Below are positions 26,663 to 36,032 of a stretch of 64,000 nucleotides of DNA, piece by piece (positions within the stretch are counted from its first letter, which is position 1; the number at the start of each line of letters is the position of its first letter). This stretch comes from Ovoidimarina sp038744785 (lineage in GTDB: Bacteria > Pseudomonadota > Alphaproteobacteria > Rhodobacterales > Rhodobacteraceae): contig JBCDLX010000006.1 in assembly GCA_038744785.1 (NCBI GenBank), forward strand, positions 1-64,000, read 5' to 3'. Under the pieces are notes generated by a model. The model did not search any database, was not told the origin of the DNA, and saw nothing but the letters and a program-made list of their open reading frames with translations. Position numbers and translations under genes: made by a program.

Positions 26663-27168
26663 GGATCCGGCCCCGTCTCGGACGTCTCCGCGCCGTGATC
26701 GTCTGCGCTCCGTTCGATCAGCCAATAGAGTACGAACGCGAGCGCCGCACTGCCCGCGCCGACAGACAGCGCGACATAAAGCACGTCATGGGGGATGTGC
26801 AGGATCGCGGAACGTTCTCCGAAGTCGCGCGCGTCGGCCGAAGTGCGGAAGCTGTGATAGGCGAGAAAGGCCATCAGTGCAGCCGACAGAAGCATGCCCA
26901 GAAAAACGATCACGCCTGCGATCCGGGAAGGAAGGCGGGCCACCGGCCCCTCTATTGCGATGGCTTTGCCCGAGACGATGCTTATGGGGATGGCTGCTGC
27001 AACGACCACAAGCAACAATACTTCGGTGATCTCATTCGCGCCGAGGATTGGTCGGCCAAGCGTGCGCATTACGGCGTCGGCCAGCGTTAGGAGCATCAGG
27101 GCAAGAACCGCAGCGCCCCCGATCAGGCCCGCCACCCACAAGATCACGCGTCTCAGGGCTTCAATCAT
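26659..27168 (-). CDS. dctQ: TRAP transporter small permease (DctQ family)
   Basis: This 169-residue protein has four membrane helices and the DctQ pattern: DAVMRTLGRPILGANEITEVLL around the second helix and a charged periplasmic stretch before helix four. It pairs with DctM, with translational overlap at its stop. The binding-protein gene is 26 bases upstream. Confidence 0.9.
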   Translation of the reverse strand: MIEALRRVILWVAGLIGGAAVLALMLLTLADAVMRTLGRPILGANEITEVLLLVVVAAAIPISIVSGKAIAIEGPVARLPSRIAGVIVFLGMLLSAALMAFLAYHSFRTSADARDFGERSAILHIPHDVLYVALSVGAGSAALAFVLYWLIERSADDHGAETSETGPDP

Positions 27169-27193
27169 CCAAGCTGCGCTCAGGCCGGTGGCC

Positions 27194-28114
27194 TCAATTG
27201 CTCGAGTCGAATGGCGATAACGCGCTGAACGCCGCGATTTCCTCGTCTGTGAGGGTCAAAAGCTCCATTCCGCTTTCTTCGGCCAAGGTCAACCCAGCCT
27301 GCCCCGCGCCTTCGAAGACGGATGTCGCCTGCATGCTGAGGGCCTGGCCTGACGCGTCTGCTAGAGCGGCCTGCTCAGCCTCAGACAACCCGGTATGGGC
27401 ATCGCTGTTCATCGCCAATAGGAACGTCGAGATTCCGCCGGGGATGTTGACGGTCGCATAGCCAGTCACTTCCTGAAGGTTGTAGGTGCGGATGGCTGAG
27501 GGATCGATGTAGATCGCGTCCACCACCCCTGTGCTAAGTGCCAGATAGGCTTCGGTCGGCGGCATGTTCACCGGCAGTCCACCCCAAGCCGTGATGATTT
27601 CGGCGGCGCGTGAGTTTGCGACACGAACCTTCAGCCCCTCCATGTCTGCAGGTGTGCGCACGGGACGATCAACCGTGATCAAGATCGTTGGATTGTTGGC
27701 CCAAACGGCCAGCGGTACGACGCGCTCCATCTCTCCGGACAGCTCGTCCATGGCGTCCCACATCGCCTCTGTCGCCTCGGGGCCCGAGGCGAAACGGCCC
27801 GGCACTTCGTAGCTGGTCAGCAAAGGGAAATTCGCTTCGGCAAAGCCTGGCAGAATAAACGCGATGTCCATTACGCGAGTAACAACGCGGCGGTATTGTT
27901 GCTGCGGACCTTGGCCCAACTCACCTGCGCCGAAGATGCTAATGGGCGAGTCCACACCTTCGGCGGCGTTGTAAGCTTCCGCCATGGGAGTCATGACCAT
28001 CCGGTCCATCGGATGCTGAGGCGGCATGAAATGCCCAAGCCGCAACTCGTCGGCCTTTCCAGCGGCGGATGACAGAAGAAGTGCGGCGGCCAGCGCCATG
28101 CCGAAGTGCTTCAT
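27194..28114 (-). CDS. dctP: TRAP transporter periplasmic binding protein (DctP family)
   Basis: This 306-residue protein has a clear signal peptide (cleavage near SSAAGKA-DE) and the DctP opening strand LRLGHFMPPQHPMDR. The central LKVRVANSRAAEIITAWGG segment contains the conserved Arg that grips the ligand carboxylate in this family (expected around residue 164). It delivers the substrate to DctQ/DctM. It is the first gene of the minus-strand TRAP operon and is divergent from a MarR regulator and the dehalogenase. Confidence 0.9.
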   Translation of the reverse strand: MKHFGMALAAALLLSSAAGKADELRLGHFMPPQHPMDRMVMTPMAEAYNAAEGVDSPISIFGAGELGQGPQQQYRRVVTRVMDIAFILPGFAEANFPLLTSYEVPGRFASGPEATEAMWDAMDELSGEMERVVPLAVWANNPTILITVDRPVRTPADMEGLKVRVANSRAAEIITAWGGLPVNMPPTEAYLALSTGVVDAIYIDPSAIRTYNLQEVTGYATVNIPGGISTFLLAMNSDAHTGLSEAEQAALADASGQALSMQATSVFEGAGQAGLTLAEESGMELLTLTDEEIAAFSALSPFDSSN

Positions 28115-28189
28115 GAGGTCCTCCCAAACCCGAAATTGGCCGCTTTGCAGGGCGTCGATTTAGCTTTTCTAATTGACCCATCGACCATA

Positions 28190-28200
28190 TATGTAACATA
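28190..28200. promoter_or_regulatory. Palindrome in the divergent TRAP/MarR promoter region
   Basis: TATGT-A-ACATA is a perfect 5-1-5 palindrome in an AT-rich patch midway between the two divergent starts. A TTGACC hexamer lies just left of it. MarR-family regulators bind short AT-rich palindromes, usually next to their own gene, so this is a candidate operator. Confidence 0.4.
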
Positions 28201-28311
28201 GGCACATAAAACTGATCCTGTCCATGTCGCTTTTTTCCGGTGTTCCCCAGCGCGGACCGTGGTCGGGGCAGAGGAGAAGGGAAGGCGGCAGGGCGCAATC
28301 GGAAGGTCGAG

Positions 28312-28809
28312 ATGCATCAAGGCCCAATGACCCAGACAGAGACAAGTATTGGGCCCGAGGTGCCGCACCGGTTTAAGGATGGGCTGGGCTACAAGCTCAG
28401 CCGTGCGGCCAAGGTGGTACAATTCGCGGCAGATCAAGTCTTCAAGCCGCTAGGGCTCACCCGACTGTCTTGGACAGTGCTCGCGTCTATCTGCTTTGAC
28501 GGCTTCAACGCGCCGGGCAGCATCGCACGCCACATTGGGATCGAGCGAACGGCAGTCTCGCGCATCCTCCGGCAGATGGAGGCGGACGGCCTGATCGAGC
28601 GGCAGAACGACCAAAAGGACGGGCGCGGGTATCGCTTCAGGTTGAGTGACAGGGGCGCGGAACTGTGCGCTATCGTCCCGGAGCGTCTGGCCTCGGCTAT
28701 GGCGCCACTTCATACCAGATTGACCGAGACACAATTGCGCAACCTTTTTCAGATGCTCGACCTTCTGTCGCAGTCCGATGCCCCCGTTTGGCGGAGCCCG
28801 GACGGATGA
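28312..28809 (+). CDS. MarR-family transcriptional regulator
   Basis: From ATG 28312 (GGAAGG upstream) the protein is 165 residues; a second ATG five codons later is also possible. It has the winged-helix core (LTRLSWTVLASI, then GSIARHIGIERTAVSRILRQMEADGLIER) and the wing DQKDGRGYRFRLSDRG. MarR proteins usually repress and release on binding phenolic or other aromatic ligands. It lies 55 bases upstream of the dehalogenase on the same strand and opposite the TRAP operon, so it probably controls both. Confidence 0.9.
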   Translation: MHQGPMTQTETSIGPEVPHRFKDGLGYKLSRAAKVVQFAADQVFKPLGLTRLSWTVLASICFDGFNAPGSIARHIGIERTAVSRILRQMEADGLIERQNDQKDGRGYRFRLSDRGAELCAIVPERLASAMAPLHTRLTETQLRNLFQMLDLLSQSDAPVWRSPDG

Positions 28810-28864
28810 TCTTCCCGGGCGCGCGAAGAGGCGCTGGTACCCGCAATGCCTAAAGAGGTCGGGG

Positions 28865-31800
28865 ATGCGCCTGTTTTCTGACAAGACCCGTCCGGTGCAT
28901 ATGGGGCCCTATCCTCTGGAACGCCTTGGCCGTCGCGCTGACGTACCCGATCTGACGGACGTGCCGCCAATGCCAGACCTATCGTTCCGCCGCCGCGCCG
29001 CCCCGACCTCCATCGTCAACGCCATGGCAGAGTATCAGGCGATGCTGGACGCGATCCGCGACGGGCTGGTGAACCGAACCGTTGCGGACTGTCCGGATGA
29101 CCCGCTGGAGCGGGCCAACCACCTCAAGGCTTTCGGATATTTCAACGACGCCTCAATGGTGGGGGTTTGCCGCGTGCCGGATAAAGCGCATCTCGACGAA
29201 CCCAGGCGTAACCCAGATATCGACCGTCTTGCCGAGGACCTACGCAACAAGCAAACCAAGACACTGGCCTCCGGCATCGACATCATCATGGCCGAACTGA
29301 AGGAGAGCATGGAGGCGCCGCCAACGTCCATTGCGCGTCACACACACGCGATCGTATTTCTATATGAGATGCCGCGTGACCCGCGCGACGACGAGCCCGG
29401 CACAGACTGGATTGCGGAGGCACAAGATCATCGCGCCTGCCTGCGCGCCACCGAAACAGCGGTCGTTCTTGCGAACTACCTGCGCGTTCTGGGGTATGAG
29501 GCGCGGGCACATTCGGCGACGACAACTGATATAGACCTGAACATGCTGACGGTTGCCGCCGGGCTTGCCACGGTAGAGAAAGGCGTTTTGACGAACCCTT
29601 ATCTCGGCGACCGGTTCGGTGTAGCGGCCCTGACCACAACCTTTGAACTTGCACCGGATCTCGCGCTGTTACCGCTCGACCGGCAGGATCGTCGCCGAAC
29701 CCACGGGCTGGCTTGGCGTTTGGGAAAGGGGACGGCCAAAGGCGCGCTCAACCGCGAACCCTTTGCCCGGCGGCGCTATGTGGATGGCGCGCACCCGTTC
29801 GAAAAGCTCAAGCGCGTGGAGACCCCGACGACCTTCATCGATGAGGCGCGGGTGGCGCGGGTGCCGAAACGCACCGACATGTTCGCGCGTGCCCAGTTCG
29901 GAGACATGGGTAAACCCCTGCAGGAAGGGGCGCGCAATGGCCACTACGTGCGAAAGGCTGCACCCTCGGCGGCGCAACGGCGTGCGCTCGGCGCCTTTAC
30001 GATTATCCAGAACGGGGAGCCAGCGCCCAGGGTCGACGTTGGTGCCCACGACCCACAGCGGAACGCTGAGAACGTTAAAGCCACGGCCTATTTCTTGGGT
30101 TGTGACGCGGTCGGTCTTTCGCGGTGTCCGGACTGGGCCTGGTATTCACATGATGCAATCGGGGAGCCCATCGACCCGCCACATGATCAGGCGATCTCGA
30201 TCATTATCGACCAGGGCTACGAGACGATGGAGGGGGCCTCGGGCGATGACTGGATCAGTGTGGCACAATCCATGCGTGCCTATCTGCGGTTCTCCCTGCT
30301 GGGAGGGGTTCTGGCGCAGCAGATCCGCAATCTTGGTTATGCAGCGAAGGCACACACCGTCATCGACGGCGAGGTCTTGCAGCCTCCACTTCTCTTGCTC
30401 AGCGGTATGGGCGAGGTCAGCCGCATCGGTGAAGTGATCCTGAACCCCTATCTCGGGCCACGGCTGAAATCGGGTGTTGTTACCACGACAATGCCGATGA
30501 CCCACGACAAGCCCATCGATTTCGGACTGCAGCGGTTCTGCGAAAGTTGCAATAAGTGCGCCCGTGAATGCCCGTCGGGCGCGATCACAGCCGGTCCGAA
30601 GCTGATGTTCAACGGCTACGAGATTTGGAAGTCCGACAGCCAGAAATGCGCGACTTACCGCATTACGACCCTAGGCGGCGCGATGTGTGGGCGTTGTATG
30701 AAGACCTGTCCATGGAATCTTGAGGGCCTGTTCGCAGAGTCGCCATTTCGATGGGCCGCGATGAACGTGCCCGCAGCCGCCCCTGCGCTCGCCCGATTGG
30801 ACGACGCTGTGGGTAATGGCAGTATCAACCCGGCCAAGAAATGGTGGTGGGATCTGGAAATCATGGAGGATGGCGGCTACCGGCCCACTGATCATCCGGT
30901 AAATGCGCGCGGGCTGCAGACCGATCTTAAGCTGAAATACGAGGATCAGACGCTGGCCGTCTACCCGGCCCCGCTTGCGCCGCATCCCTGGCCGTTTCCA
31001 TTTCACATGGACCGCGAGAAGGGCATCGAGGCGTATCAGGCGATGGTCACGGCCGAGCAATACAAGGCCAAGCTGGCGCGCGGCGAGACCGATCATATCC
31101 ATGAGTACCGGATCAATGGCGATGCCCCTGTCATACGGGTTGTCGTTTCGAAGGCTGAGGCCCTGACGCCCGAGATCACGGTATACGAGTTACGCACTCT
31201 CGATGGTGCCGACCTGCCACGTTGGAGCGCGGGCGCGCATATCGACGTGGTGGTCGCGCCAGAATACCTGCGGCAATACTCGCTGTGCGGCGATCCTGCC
31301 GACAGAGGTCGCTACAGGTTCGCTGTCCAGAGAGAAGATGGCGGGCGCGGCGGATCAAAACTGATGCATCGAATTTTCTCTGAAGGCCGCAAGATCTTCG
31401 TCTCTCATCCGATCAATCATTTTCCACTGGAACCTTCGTCGGGCACTGCTTTTTTCATGGGCGGCGGAATTGGCATCACGCCGATGATCGCGATGGCCCA
31501 CGAGGCTTTTGCAAGGGGGAGCCCGTTCGAGGTACACTACTCGTGCTCCTCCCGCGACAAGGCCGCGTTCGCGGCTGAGCTTCAGTCACAGCCCTGGGCG
31601 GACAAGGTTCGCCTGCACGTCTCCGACGAAGGCACCCGGGCCGATCTGGATGCGATCCTGTCACTGTCGGCTGCAGGCGATCATGTCTATACTTGTGGTC
31701 CCGACGCCTACATGCAAAGCGTCCTGCAGGCCGCAGAGCGTCAGGGCGTTCCGGATGACGCTCGGCATCTTGAGTTCTTCTCGGTGCCTGAGGTGCCGGA

Positions 31801-32077
31801 CTATGTCGATCACCCGTTCCAAGTTCGGCTCGCGAGATCCGGACGAACCCTCGACATCCCTGTTGGAAAATCGGCAGCCGACGTGCTGATCGAAAATGGC
31901 TTCCCCATCGATCTAAAGTGTTCGGATGGCATTTGCGGCGTGTGCAAGTGCGGACTTCTTGGGGGCGAGGTTGAACACCGCGACTTCGTCCTATCCAAGG
32001 CGCAACGCGATACCGGTATGATTCTTTGCCAATCCCGCGCCCGAGAGGCTGGCGGCATTGTCGAAATCGACCTTTGA
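28865..32077 (+). CDS. Self-sufficient cytoplasmic reductive dehalogenase fused to a flavin/2Fe-2S reductase
   Basis: The start at 28865 has a GAGGTCGGGG ribosome site and gives 1070 residues without a Tat signal. The first ~670 residues form a catabolic RdhA like NpRdhA and BhbA, with an opening FSDKTRPVHMGPYPLERLG. The core appears twice: half one ends NPYLGDRFGVAALTTT and half two ends NPYLGPRLKSGVVTTT. Only the second is followed by 4Fe-4S motifs, C559/C562/C565/C569 and C595/C608/C611/C615. Residues ~740-970 form a ferredoxin-NAD(P)H-reductase-like unit (RQYSLCG, GGGIGITPMIAM, YTCGPDAYM), and residues ~980-1070 a plant-type 2Fe-2S domain (C1019, C1024, C1027, C1055). Known relatives remove bromine or chlorine from hydroxybenzoates using cobalamin. 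The substrate here is inferred only. Confidence 0.92.
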   Translation: MRLFSDKTRPVHMGPYPLERLGRRADVPDLTDVPPMPDLSFRRRAAPTSIVNAMAEYQAMLDAIRDGLVNRTVADCPDDPLERANHLKAFGYFNDASMVGVCRVPDKAHLDEPRRNPDIDRLAEDLRNKQTKTLASGIDIIMAELKESMEAPPTSIARHTHAIVFLYEMPRDPRDDEPGTDWIAEAQDHRACLRATETAVVLANYLRVLGYEARAHSATTTDIDLNMLTVAAGLATVEKGVLTNPYLGDRFGVAALTTTFELAPDLALLPLDRQDRRRTHGLAWRLGKGTAKGALNREPFARRRYVDGAHPFEKLKRVETPTTFIDEARVARVPKRTDMFARAQFGDMGKPLQEGARNGHYVRKAAPSAAQRRALGAFTIIQNGEPAPRVDVGAHDPQRNAENVKATAYFLGCDAVGLSRCPDWAWYSHDAIGEPIDPPHDQAISIIIDQGYETMEGASGDDWISVAQSMRAYLRFSLLGGVLAQQIRNLGYAAKAHTVIDGEVLQPPLLLLSGMGEVSRIGEVILNPYLGPRLKSGVVTTTMPMTHDKPIDFGLQRFCESCNKCARECPSGAITAGPKLMFNGYEIWKSDSQKCATYRITTLGGAMCGRCMKTCPWNLEGLFAESPFRWAAMNVPAAAPALARLDDAVGNGSINPAKKWWWDLEIMEDGGYRPTDHPVNARGLQTDLKLKYEDQTLAVYPAPLAPHPWPFPFHMDREKGIEAYQAMVTAEQYKAKLARGETDHIHEYRINGDAPVIRVVVSKAEALTPEITVYELRTLDGADLPRWSAGAHIDVVVAPEYLRQYSLCGDPADRGRYRFAVQREDGGRGGSKLMHRIFSEGRKIFVSHPINHFPLEPSSGTAFFMGGGIGITPMIAMAHEAFARGSPFEVHYSCSSRDKAAFAAELQSQPWADKVRLHVSDEGTRADLDAILSLSAAGDHVYTCGPDAYMQSVLQAAERQGVPDDARHLEFFSVPEVPDYVDHPFQVRLARSGRTLDIPVGKSAADVLIENGFPIDLKCSDGICGVCKCGLLGGEVEHRDFVLSKAQRDTGMILCQSRAREAGGIVEIDL

Positions 32078-32355
32078 CGCAGTTCCCATAAGAATGTGCT
32101 GTTTCTGTGTGGATCGCCGGCCATGTGCTTTCAATAGGGCGACCCAAGCGCCGATGGACATGACGGAAGACAGAACCAACCCAGCGAACGTCGATTGCCC
32201 GTTCTGTCCCGGTGTGCCTGCTGCCGTGTAGGGACCTTAAAGGCTTGGCTTAGCTGTCTTGGATCTCATGGCAAGCACAGCCGGTAGACCCTAAGGGCCG
32301 AGACGCCGTAAGCCAGTGAGGTGGCGCAAGCATGTCTGCCAAGGGGGCGCAGCCC

Positions 32356-33915
32356 CTACTGCGGCGTGATCTCATAAAGTGTGAACCGGTCGACCCGTCT
32401 GATCTCCTGCATTTCTTTGAACGGTTCCAGCACGCTTCGGTTGGGGTCGATCATGACGGCATGCGTGTATTTGTTCTGCCAGTCGACCACGTACTGGAGA
32501 AGGAAGTGATCGGGGTTTTTGACTTCGCGAAGCCAATTGATCGAGGCGGCGTGGAGCGATGGCGTGGAATGGTCGCGCCATTCCTCGCGCACTTGCAGCC
32601 CGTGCACTCCCTGAAACAGTGTTGGGATAAACACGTCGGCCCGTGTGACGGCATATGCAGCGACATGCCAAAGGCGAATATCATTGAGCCTTTCGTGATC
32701 GCGCACCGGCAAGAGACGTGCCCCTGCGGGCAACTCGCTTACCACTTCGACGAAGTGCCTCACTTCGCGGTCATGTGCTGCCGCATATCCGTTGAATTGG
32801 ACGGCACGCAGCGCGACAAGCGCCAGCATGAAAACCGCAAGCCCCACTTGGGGTGCAGGCTTAAGATCTCGCCAGCGCGACACCGCGAACAGCACCGCGG
32901 CCAAGAGTATGGGGAACCGGATATGGACGAATGCGACGCCGTTCAGCCAAATTGGTGCGATCAGCGCTAGAAAGCAAAGCGCGGCGATCGGTCCGCGCAT
33001 CTTTTGATGTACTTCGAGGCGGATACCCGTGCTGCGAAAAAGGTAAACTAAAAATATGAATCCGAGCGTGAGCGCCAGCGCTGCACTGGAGATCAAGCCC
33101 GGCGATAGCAAGTGTTGGCTCGGTAGAGCAAGCGACGCCAGCGCCTCTAACCGAAAGAGCCAATGACCCCACATCGTCAGCGACCCGGCGGGCGAAGGGC
33201 CGCTGGATAGCACATCCGCCACCAGATAGCCGATGCATCCCACGAACGGCAGTGACAGAATAGCGGAAAACAGGAACTGCTTCTTCCAAGCCGGCCCAGC
33301 TTCCACCAGTCGCTGCATTTCCCGTCCGAACACCAGCACCGCAAGGCCGAGGAAGGCAAAGAAATGCATGATAAAGAGCCCGAAGGAAAACGGTGCGAAG
33401 ATTGCCAGCCTGAACCAGATCGGCCTTTCTTCGGTCGCAACCCAGAGGCCGATTCCAAGAAGCACAAAGGGCAGCGCAACGAGGTAGTTCTGGAAACCCC
33501 AAAAGAAGCTGCCGTGGTAGGCGAAAATGCCGATAGCCGCTGGCCAAGCACTCCATACGCCCCAGACCGTGCGCGACAAAATCATGGTCGCCCCGACAAG
33601 CCCTGCAGACGCCAGCGCGATCGAAATCTGACTGAACCTGACCGGGTCGCCTTTGCCGCCGCTAAGGACCCACAGCAGATCTACCGAAGAGTTGGGGACC
33701 AGCTTGAAGGAGTAGTCATAATAGCGGCTCAGCGCCTCAGTAACGCCCAAGGCCAATTGATGGCGTGCGATATGGTTCGGCAAGTCGACAAGTGGAAGAT
33801 AGAGATGTGATAAGATAGGCGTCACGATGATCGCGCTGACAACGATGTACGCCACAAAGGGCAAGACCGCTGACCACGCCGGTGCTTGCACACGATTTTC
33901 CGCGGCTGCGATCAT
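32356..33915 (-). CDS. Polytopic membrane protein of a sugar-transfer operon
   Basis: From ATG 33915, overlapping the stop of the GT2 gene (ATGA), the protein is 519 residues with about ten membrane helices and a soluble C-terminal domain of roughly 100 residues. LVDLPNHIARHQLALG in the first outer loop carries acidic and His residues, as in GT-C glycosyltransferases that use lipid-linked sugars. I see no firmer family match. The overlap chain methyltransferase-GtrA-GtrB-like-this protein suggests it uses the sugar carrier that they make. Confidence 0.65.
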   Translation of the reverse strand: MIAAAENRVQAPAWSAVLPFVAYIVVSAIIVTPILSHLYLPLVDLPNHIARHQLALGVTEALSRYYDYSFKLVPNSSVDLLWVLSGGKGDPVRFSQISIALASAGLVGATMILSRTVWGVWSAWPAAIGIFAYHGSFFWGFQNYLVALPFVLLGIGLWVATEERPIWFRLAIFAPFSFGLFIMHFFAFLGLAVLVFGREMQRLVEAGPAWKKQFLFSAILSLPFVGCIGYLVADVLSSGPSPAGSLTMWGHWLFRLEALASLALPSQHLLSPGLISSAALALTLGFIFLVYLFRSTGIRLEVHQKMRGPIAALCFLALIAPIWLNGVAFVHIRFPILLAAVLFAVSRWRDLKPAPQVGLAVFMLALVALRAVQFNGYAAAHDREVRHFVEVVSELPAGARLLPVRDHERLNDIRLWHVAAYAVTRADVFIPTLFQGVHGLQVREEWRDHSTPSLHAASINWLREVKNPDHFLLQYVVDWQNKYTHAVMIDPNRSVLEPFKEMQEIRRVDRFTLYEITPQ

Positions 33916-34943
33916 TTCGCGACATTCACTACTGGTCGGATCGTGGGCGCTGTCGCTTCGAAGTGACGGATTTCTTCGTCCACGAAGTAGCGCGGGCGGT
34001 GCTTCGTCTCGGTATAGATCTTTCCGATGTATTCGCCGATGACGCCCAAAGCGACCAAGTGCACCCCGCCCAGCAGGTAGATTGGCAGCACCGTCGACGT
34101 CCAACCCGGCAGAACGTCACCGCGCACCCAAACCGCAAGCGAATAGAGGATCAGCGCGAAGGACAATACCGCGACGCTAATCCCAAACGCTGTAATCAGC
34201 CGCAGCGGGCGGACCGAAAACGACGTTACGCCATCCAGCGCAAGTCCGATCATTCGGGCAAGATTGTATTTGCTTTCGCCCATCGCGCGATGATCGCGGT
34301 CATAGGTGACGATTGCAGTCCTGAAACCGATGCGGTGTACGAGGCCCCGAAGGTAAAGGTTGCTTTCACCGTAGCTCGCCAGGGCATCAAGCGCCTTCTG
34401 GCTCATCAGCCGGTAGTCGGCGTGGTCGGGGAGTGTTTCGGCCCCGAGCCAGTTCATGAACCGATAGAAACCGCGCGCGGTGGCACGCTTCATAAGGCGA
34501 TCCGTAGCACGTGACGCGCGGACACCAAAAACGATCTCTGCCCCTGCGCGGTAGGCCTGCACCATCTTCACGGCAGCGGATGGATCATCCTGAAGATCTG
34601 CGTCCATCGAGATGGCCACATCGCTTTGAGACGCGCCGAGACCGGCGACCAGCGCCGTTTGATGTCCCTGATTGCGGGACAGCTTTAGCCCATGGATATG
34701 CAGACGCGGATCGCCCGCCTGAATGATATTCCACGTCGAGTCTCTTGAACCGTCATCGACCAGCAACACCCTCATCCGACCCGTAATTGCCCCGGCTTCT
34801 ACCATTTCCCGCTCAAGCTCGGCGAGGCGGTCGAAGAGCACCGGCAATACTTCTTCCTCACAATAGCACGGAATGACGATATCAATCGTCGGTGCGGGAC
34901 GAAGGATTTGTCCGGCTGCCAAGGATTCAACTCTTGAACGCAT
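33912..34943 (-). CDS. GT2 glycosyltransferase, polyprenyl-phosphate sugar synthase type (GtrB/DPM1-like)
   Basis: This 343-residue protein opens with the GT-A fold strand IDIVIPCYCEEEVLPVLFDRL, followed by LLVDDGSRDST and the metal motif SMDADLQDDP. Two membrane helices occur in the C-terminal third (about 235-260 and 270-295). That is the layout of enzymes that move a sugar from UDP or GDP onto a polyprenyl phosphate. It overlaps gtrA upstream by 17 bases and its stop overlaps the polytopic protein. The sugar is unknown. Confidence 0.88.
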   Translation of the reverse strand: MRSRVESLAAGQILRPAPTIDIVIPCYCEEEVLPVLFDRLAELEREMVEAGAITGRMRVLLVDDGSRDSTWNIIQAGDPRLHIHGLKLSRNQGHQTALVAGLGASQSDVAISMDADLQDDPSAAVKMVQAYRAGAEIVFGVRASRATDRLMKRATARGFYRFMNWLGAETLPDHADYRLMSQKALDALASYGESNLYLRGLVHRIGFRTAIVTYDRDHRAMGESKYNLARMIGLALDGVTSFSVRPLRLITAFGISVAVLSFALILYSLAVWVRGDVLPGWTSTVLPIYLLGGVHLVALGVIGEYIGKIYTETKHRPRYFVDEEIRHFEATAPTIRPVVNVAK

Positions 34944-35325
34944 AGTACTTCAATCCAAAGAACACGAGACCGCTGTAGACGGCAACGCCCGCGATCTGCG
35001 CCGCGATGTAAGGAATGCCGACGGCCATCAGCCCGTTTATGGCAGCGATATTGATGAGAAAAGAGAAGCTCACGACAGCAAGGAAGGCGGGCACTGCGCC
35101 CAAGGCGCTTGTTGACCTGGCGCCAAAGGTCCAGGTCTTGTTGCCGCAAAAAGAGATGGCCAGCCCGACCGCATAGCCAGCCGCATTGGCCAGGATAAGG
35201 TTCACTCCCAACCCAAGCCGTAAGCCCAGGATAACAGCAAGACCGACCGCGGTATTGATGCCGCCGATAACGATGTAACGGAATACTTCTGTCTTCACGC
35301 CCGAAGATCGTATTGCCTGTTCCAT
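34927..35325 (-). CDS. GtrA-family membrane protein
   Basis: This 132-residue protein has four helices and the GtrA hallmarks FRYIVIGGINTAVGLAV and SFCGNKTWTFG. GtrA proteins are thought to flip polyprenyl-linked sugars across the inner membrane. Its start overlaps the methyltransferase stop, and its 3' end overlaps the GT2 gene. It fits the sugar-transfer operon. Confidence 0.88.
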   Translation of the reverse strand: MEQAIRSSGVKTEVFRYIVIGGINTAVGLAVILGLRLGLGVNLILANAAGYAVGLAISFCGNKTWTFGARSTSALGAVPAFLAVVSFSFLINIAAINGLMAVGIPYIAAQIAGVAVYSGLVFFGLKYYAFKS

Positions 35326-36032
35326 TACCGGGGCGCCTCGCCAATGCAGGCATATTGTGCGCCAAGGGGGCAGAACCCAAGAAACGGTTCAAACCGGCGC
35401 AGGGTCGCCAACGGTGAAGGAAAGAACATGTGGTACTGAATGGCTGGCCGTGCCCATGAGGCGCGCGCAAAGCGCCGCGCAAGCTCTGGGCCGCTGATCA
35501 GAACCGCGTTCTCGTCAAACGGGCAATTGGCAACCGCGTGCTGCGTCAAAGGGTTCCAGGGGTTATGCTCGAACACCACCAGCCGACCTCCGGGTCGCGT
35601 GATCCGGCGCAACTCTTCAAGCCATCCGATGTGCTCTTTTTCGGGGATGTGATGAAACACGCATGCGGAAAAGACGATGTCAAAGCTATCATTTTCGGCA
35701 GGCAGGCGCCCGGCCCGAATATGCAACTGCTCCTCTTTCGCGCCGTACTTTTCTGCCGCGAGGTCCAGACTGTCCTGCGACACGTCCGAAAGCGTCAGGT
35801 CGGCATCTGGAAAGTGGCGCCGGAACGGCGGAAGCGAGTTACCGATACCCGCGCCAAAATCCAGAATGCGGTCTGCGCGCAAACCCTTGTTCCGGACCAT
35901 CCTCGCAAGGGCGGCAATTTTGTAGTCGGCAAAAAAATCAGGGGATTCGCCGGAAAGACGAATACTCTTCCGGTGATCGGCATCGTAGGTGCCGACATAA
36001 CTGTCGAATTCAGCCTTGCCCTGCATGCTGTC
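35325..36032 (-). CDS. Class I SAM-dependent methyltransferase
   Basis: From ATG 36032 the product is 235 residues; a TTG at 36077 would add 15. SAM-binding motif I is RILDFGAGIGNSLPPF, motif II LTLSDVS, and motif IV region FDIVFSACVFHHIPE. A later stretch reads GGRLVVFEHNPWNPLT. The methyl acceptor is unknown; leading a gtrA/gtrB-type operon it may act on a sugar or lipid carrier. It is the first gene of the operon. Confidence 0.82.
   Translation of the reverse strand, partial: DSMQGKAEFDSYVGTYDADHRKSIRLSGESPDFFADYKIAALARMVRNKGLRADRILDFGAGIGNSLPPFRRHFPDADLTLSDVSQDSLDLAAEKYGAKEEQLHIRAGRLPAENDSFDIVFSACVFHHIPEKEHIGWLEELRRITRPGGRLVVFEHNPWNPLTQHAVANCPFDENAVLISGPELARRFARASWARPAIQYHMFFPSPLATLRRFEPFLGFCPLGAQYACIGEAPR

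Noticed and set aside
29643..30437. 264-codon frame inside the dehalogenase, plus strand
   Set aside because: An alternative frame of a gene with unbroken family motifs; no separate start site or family.
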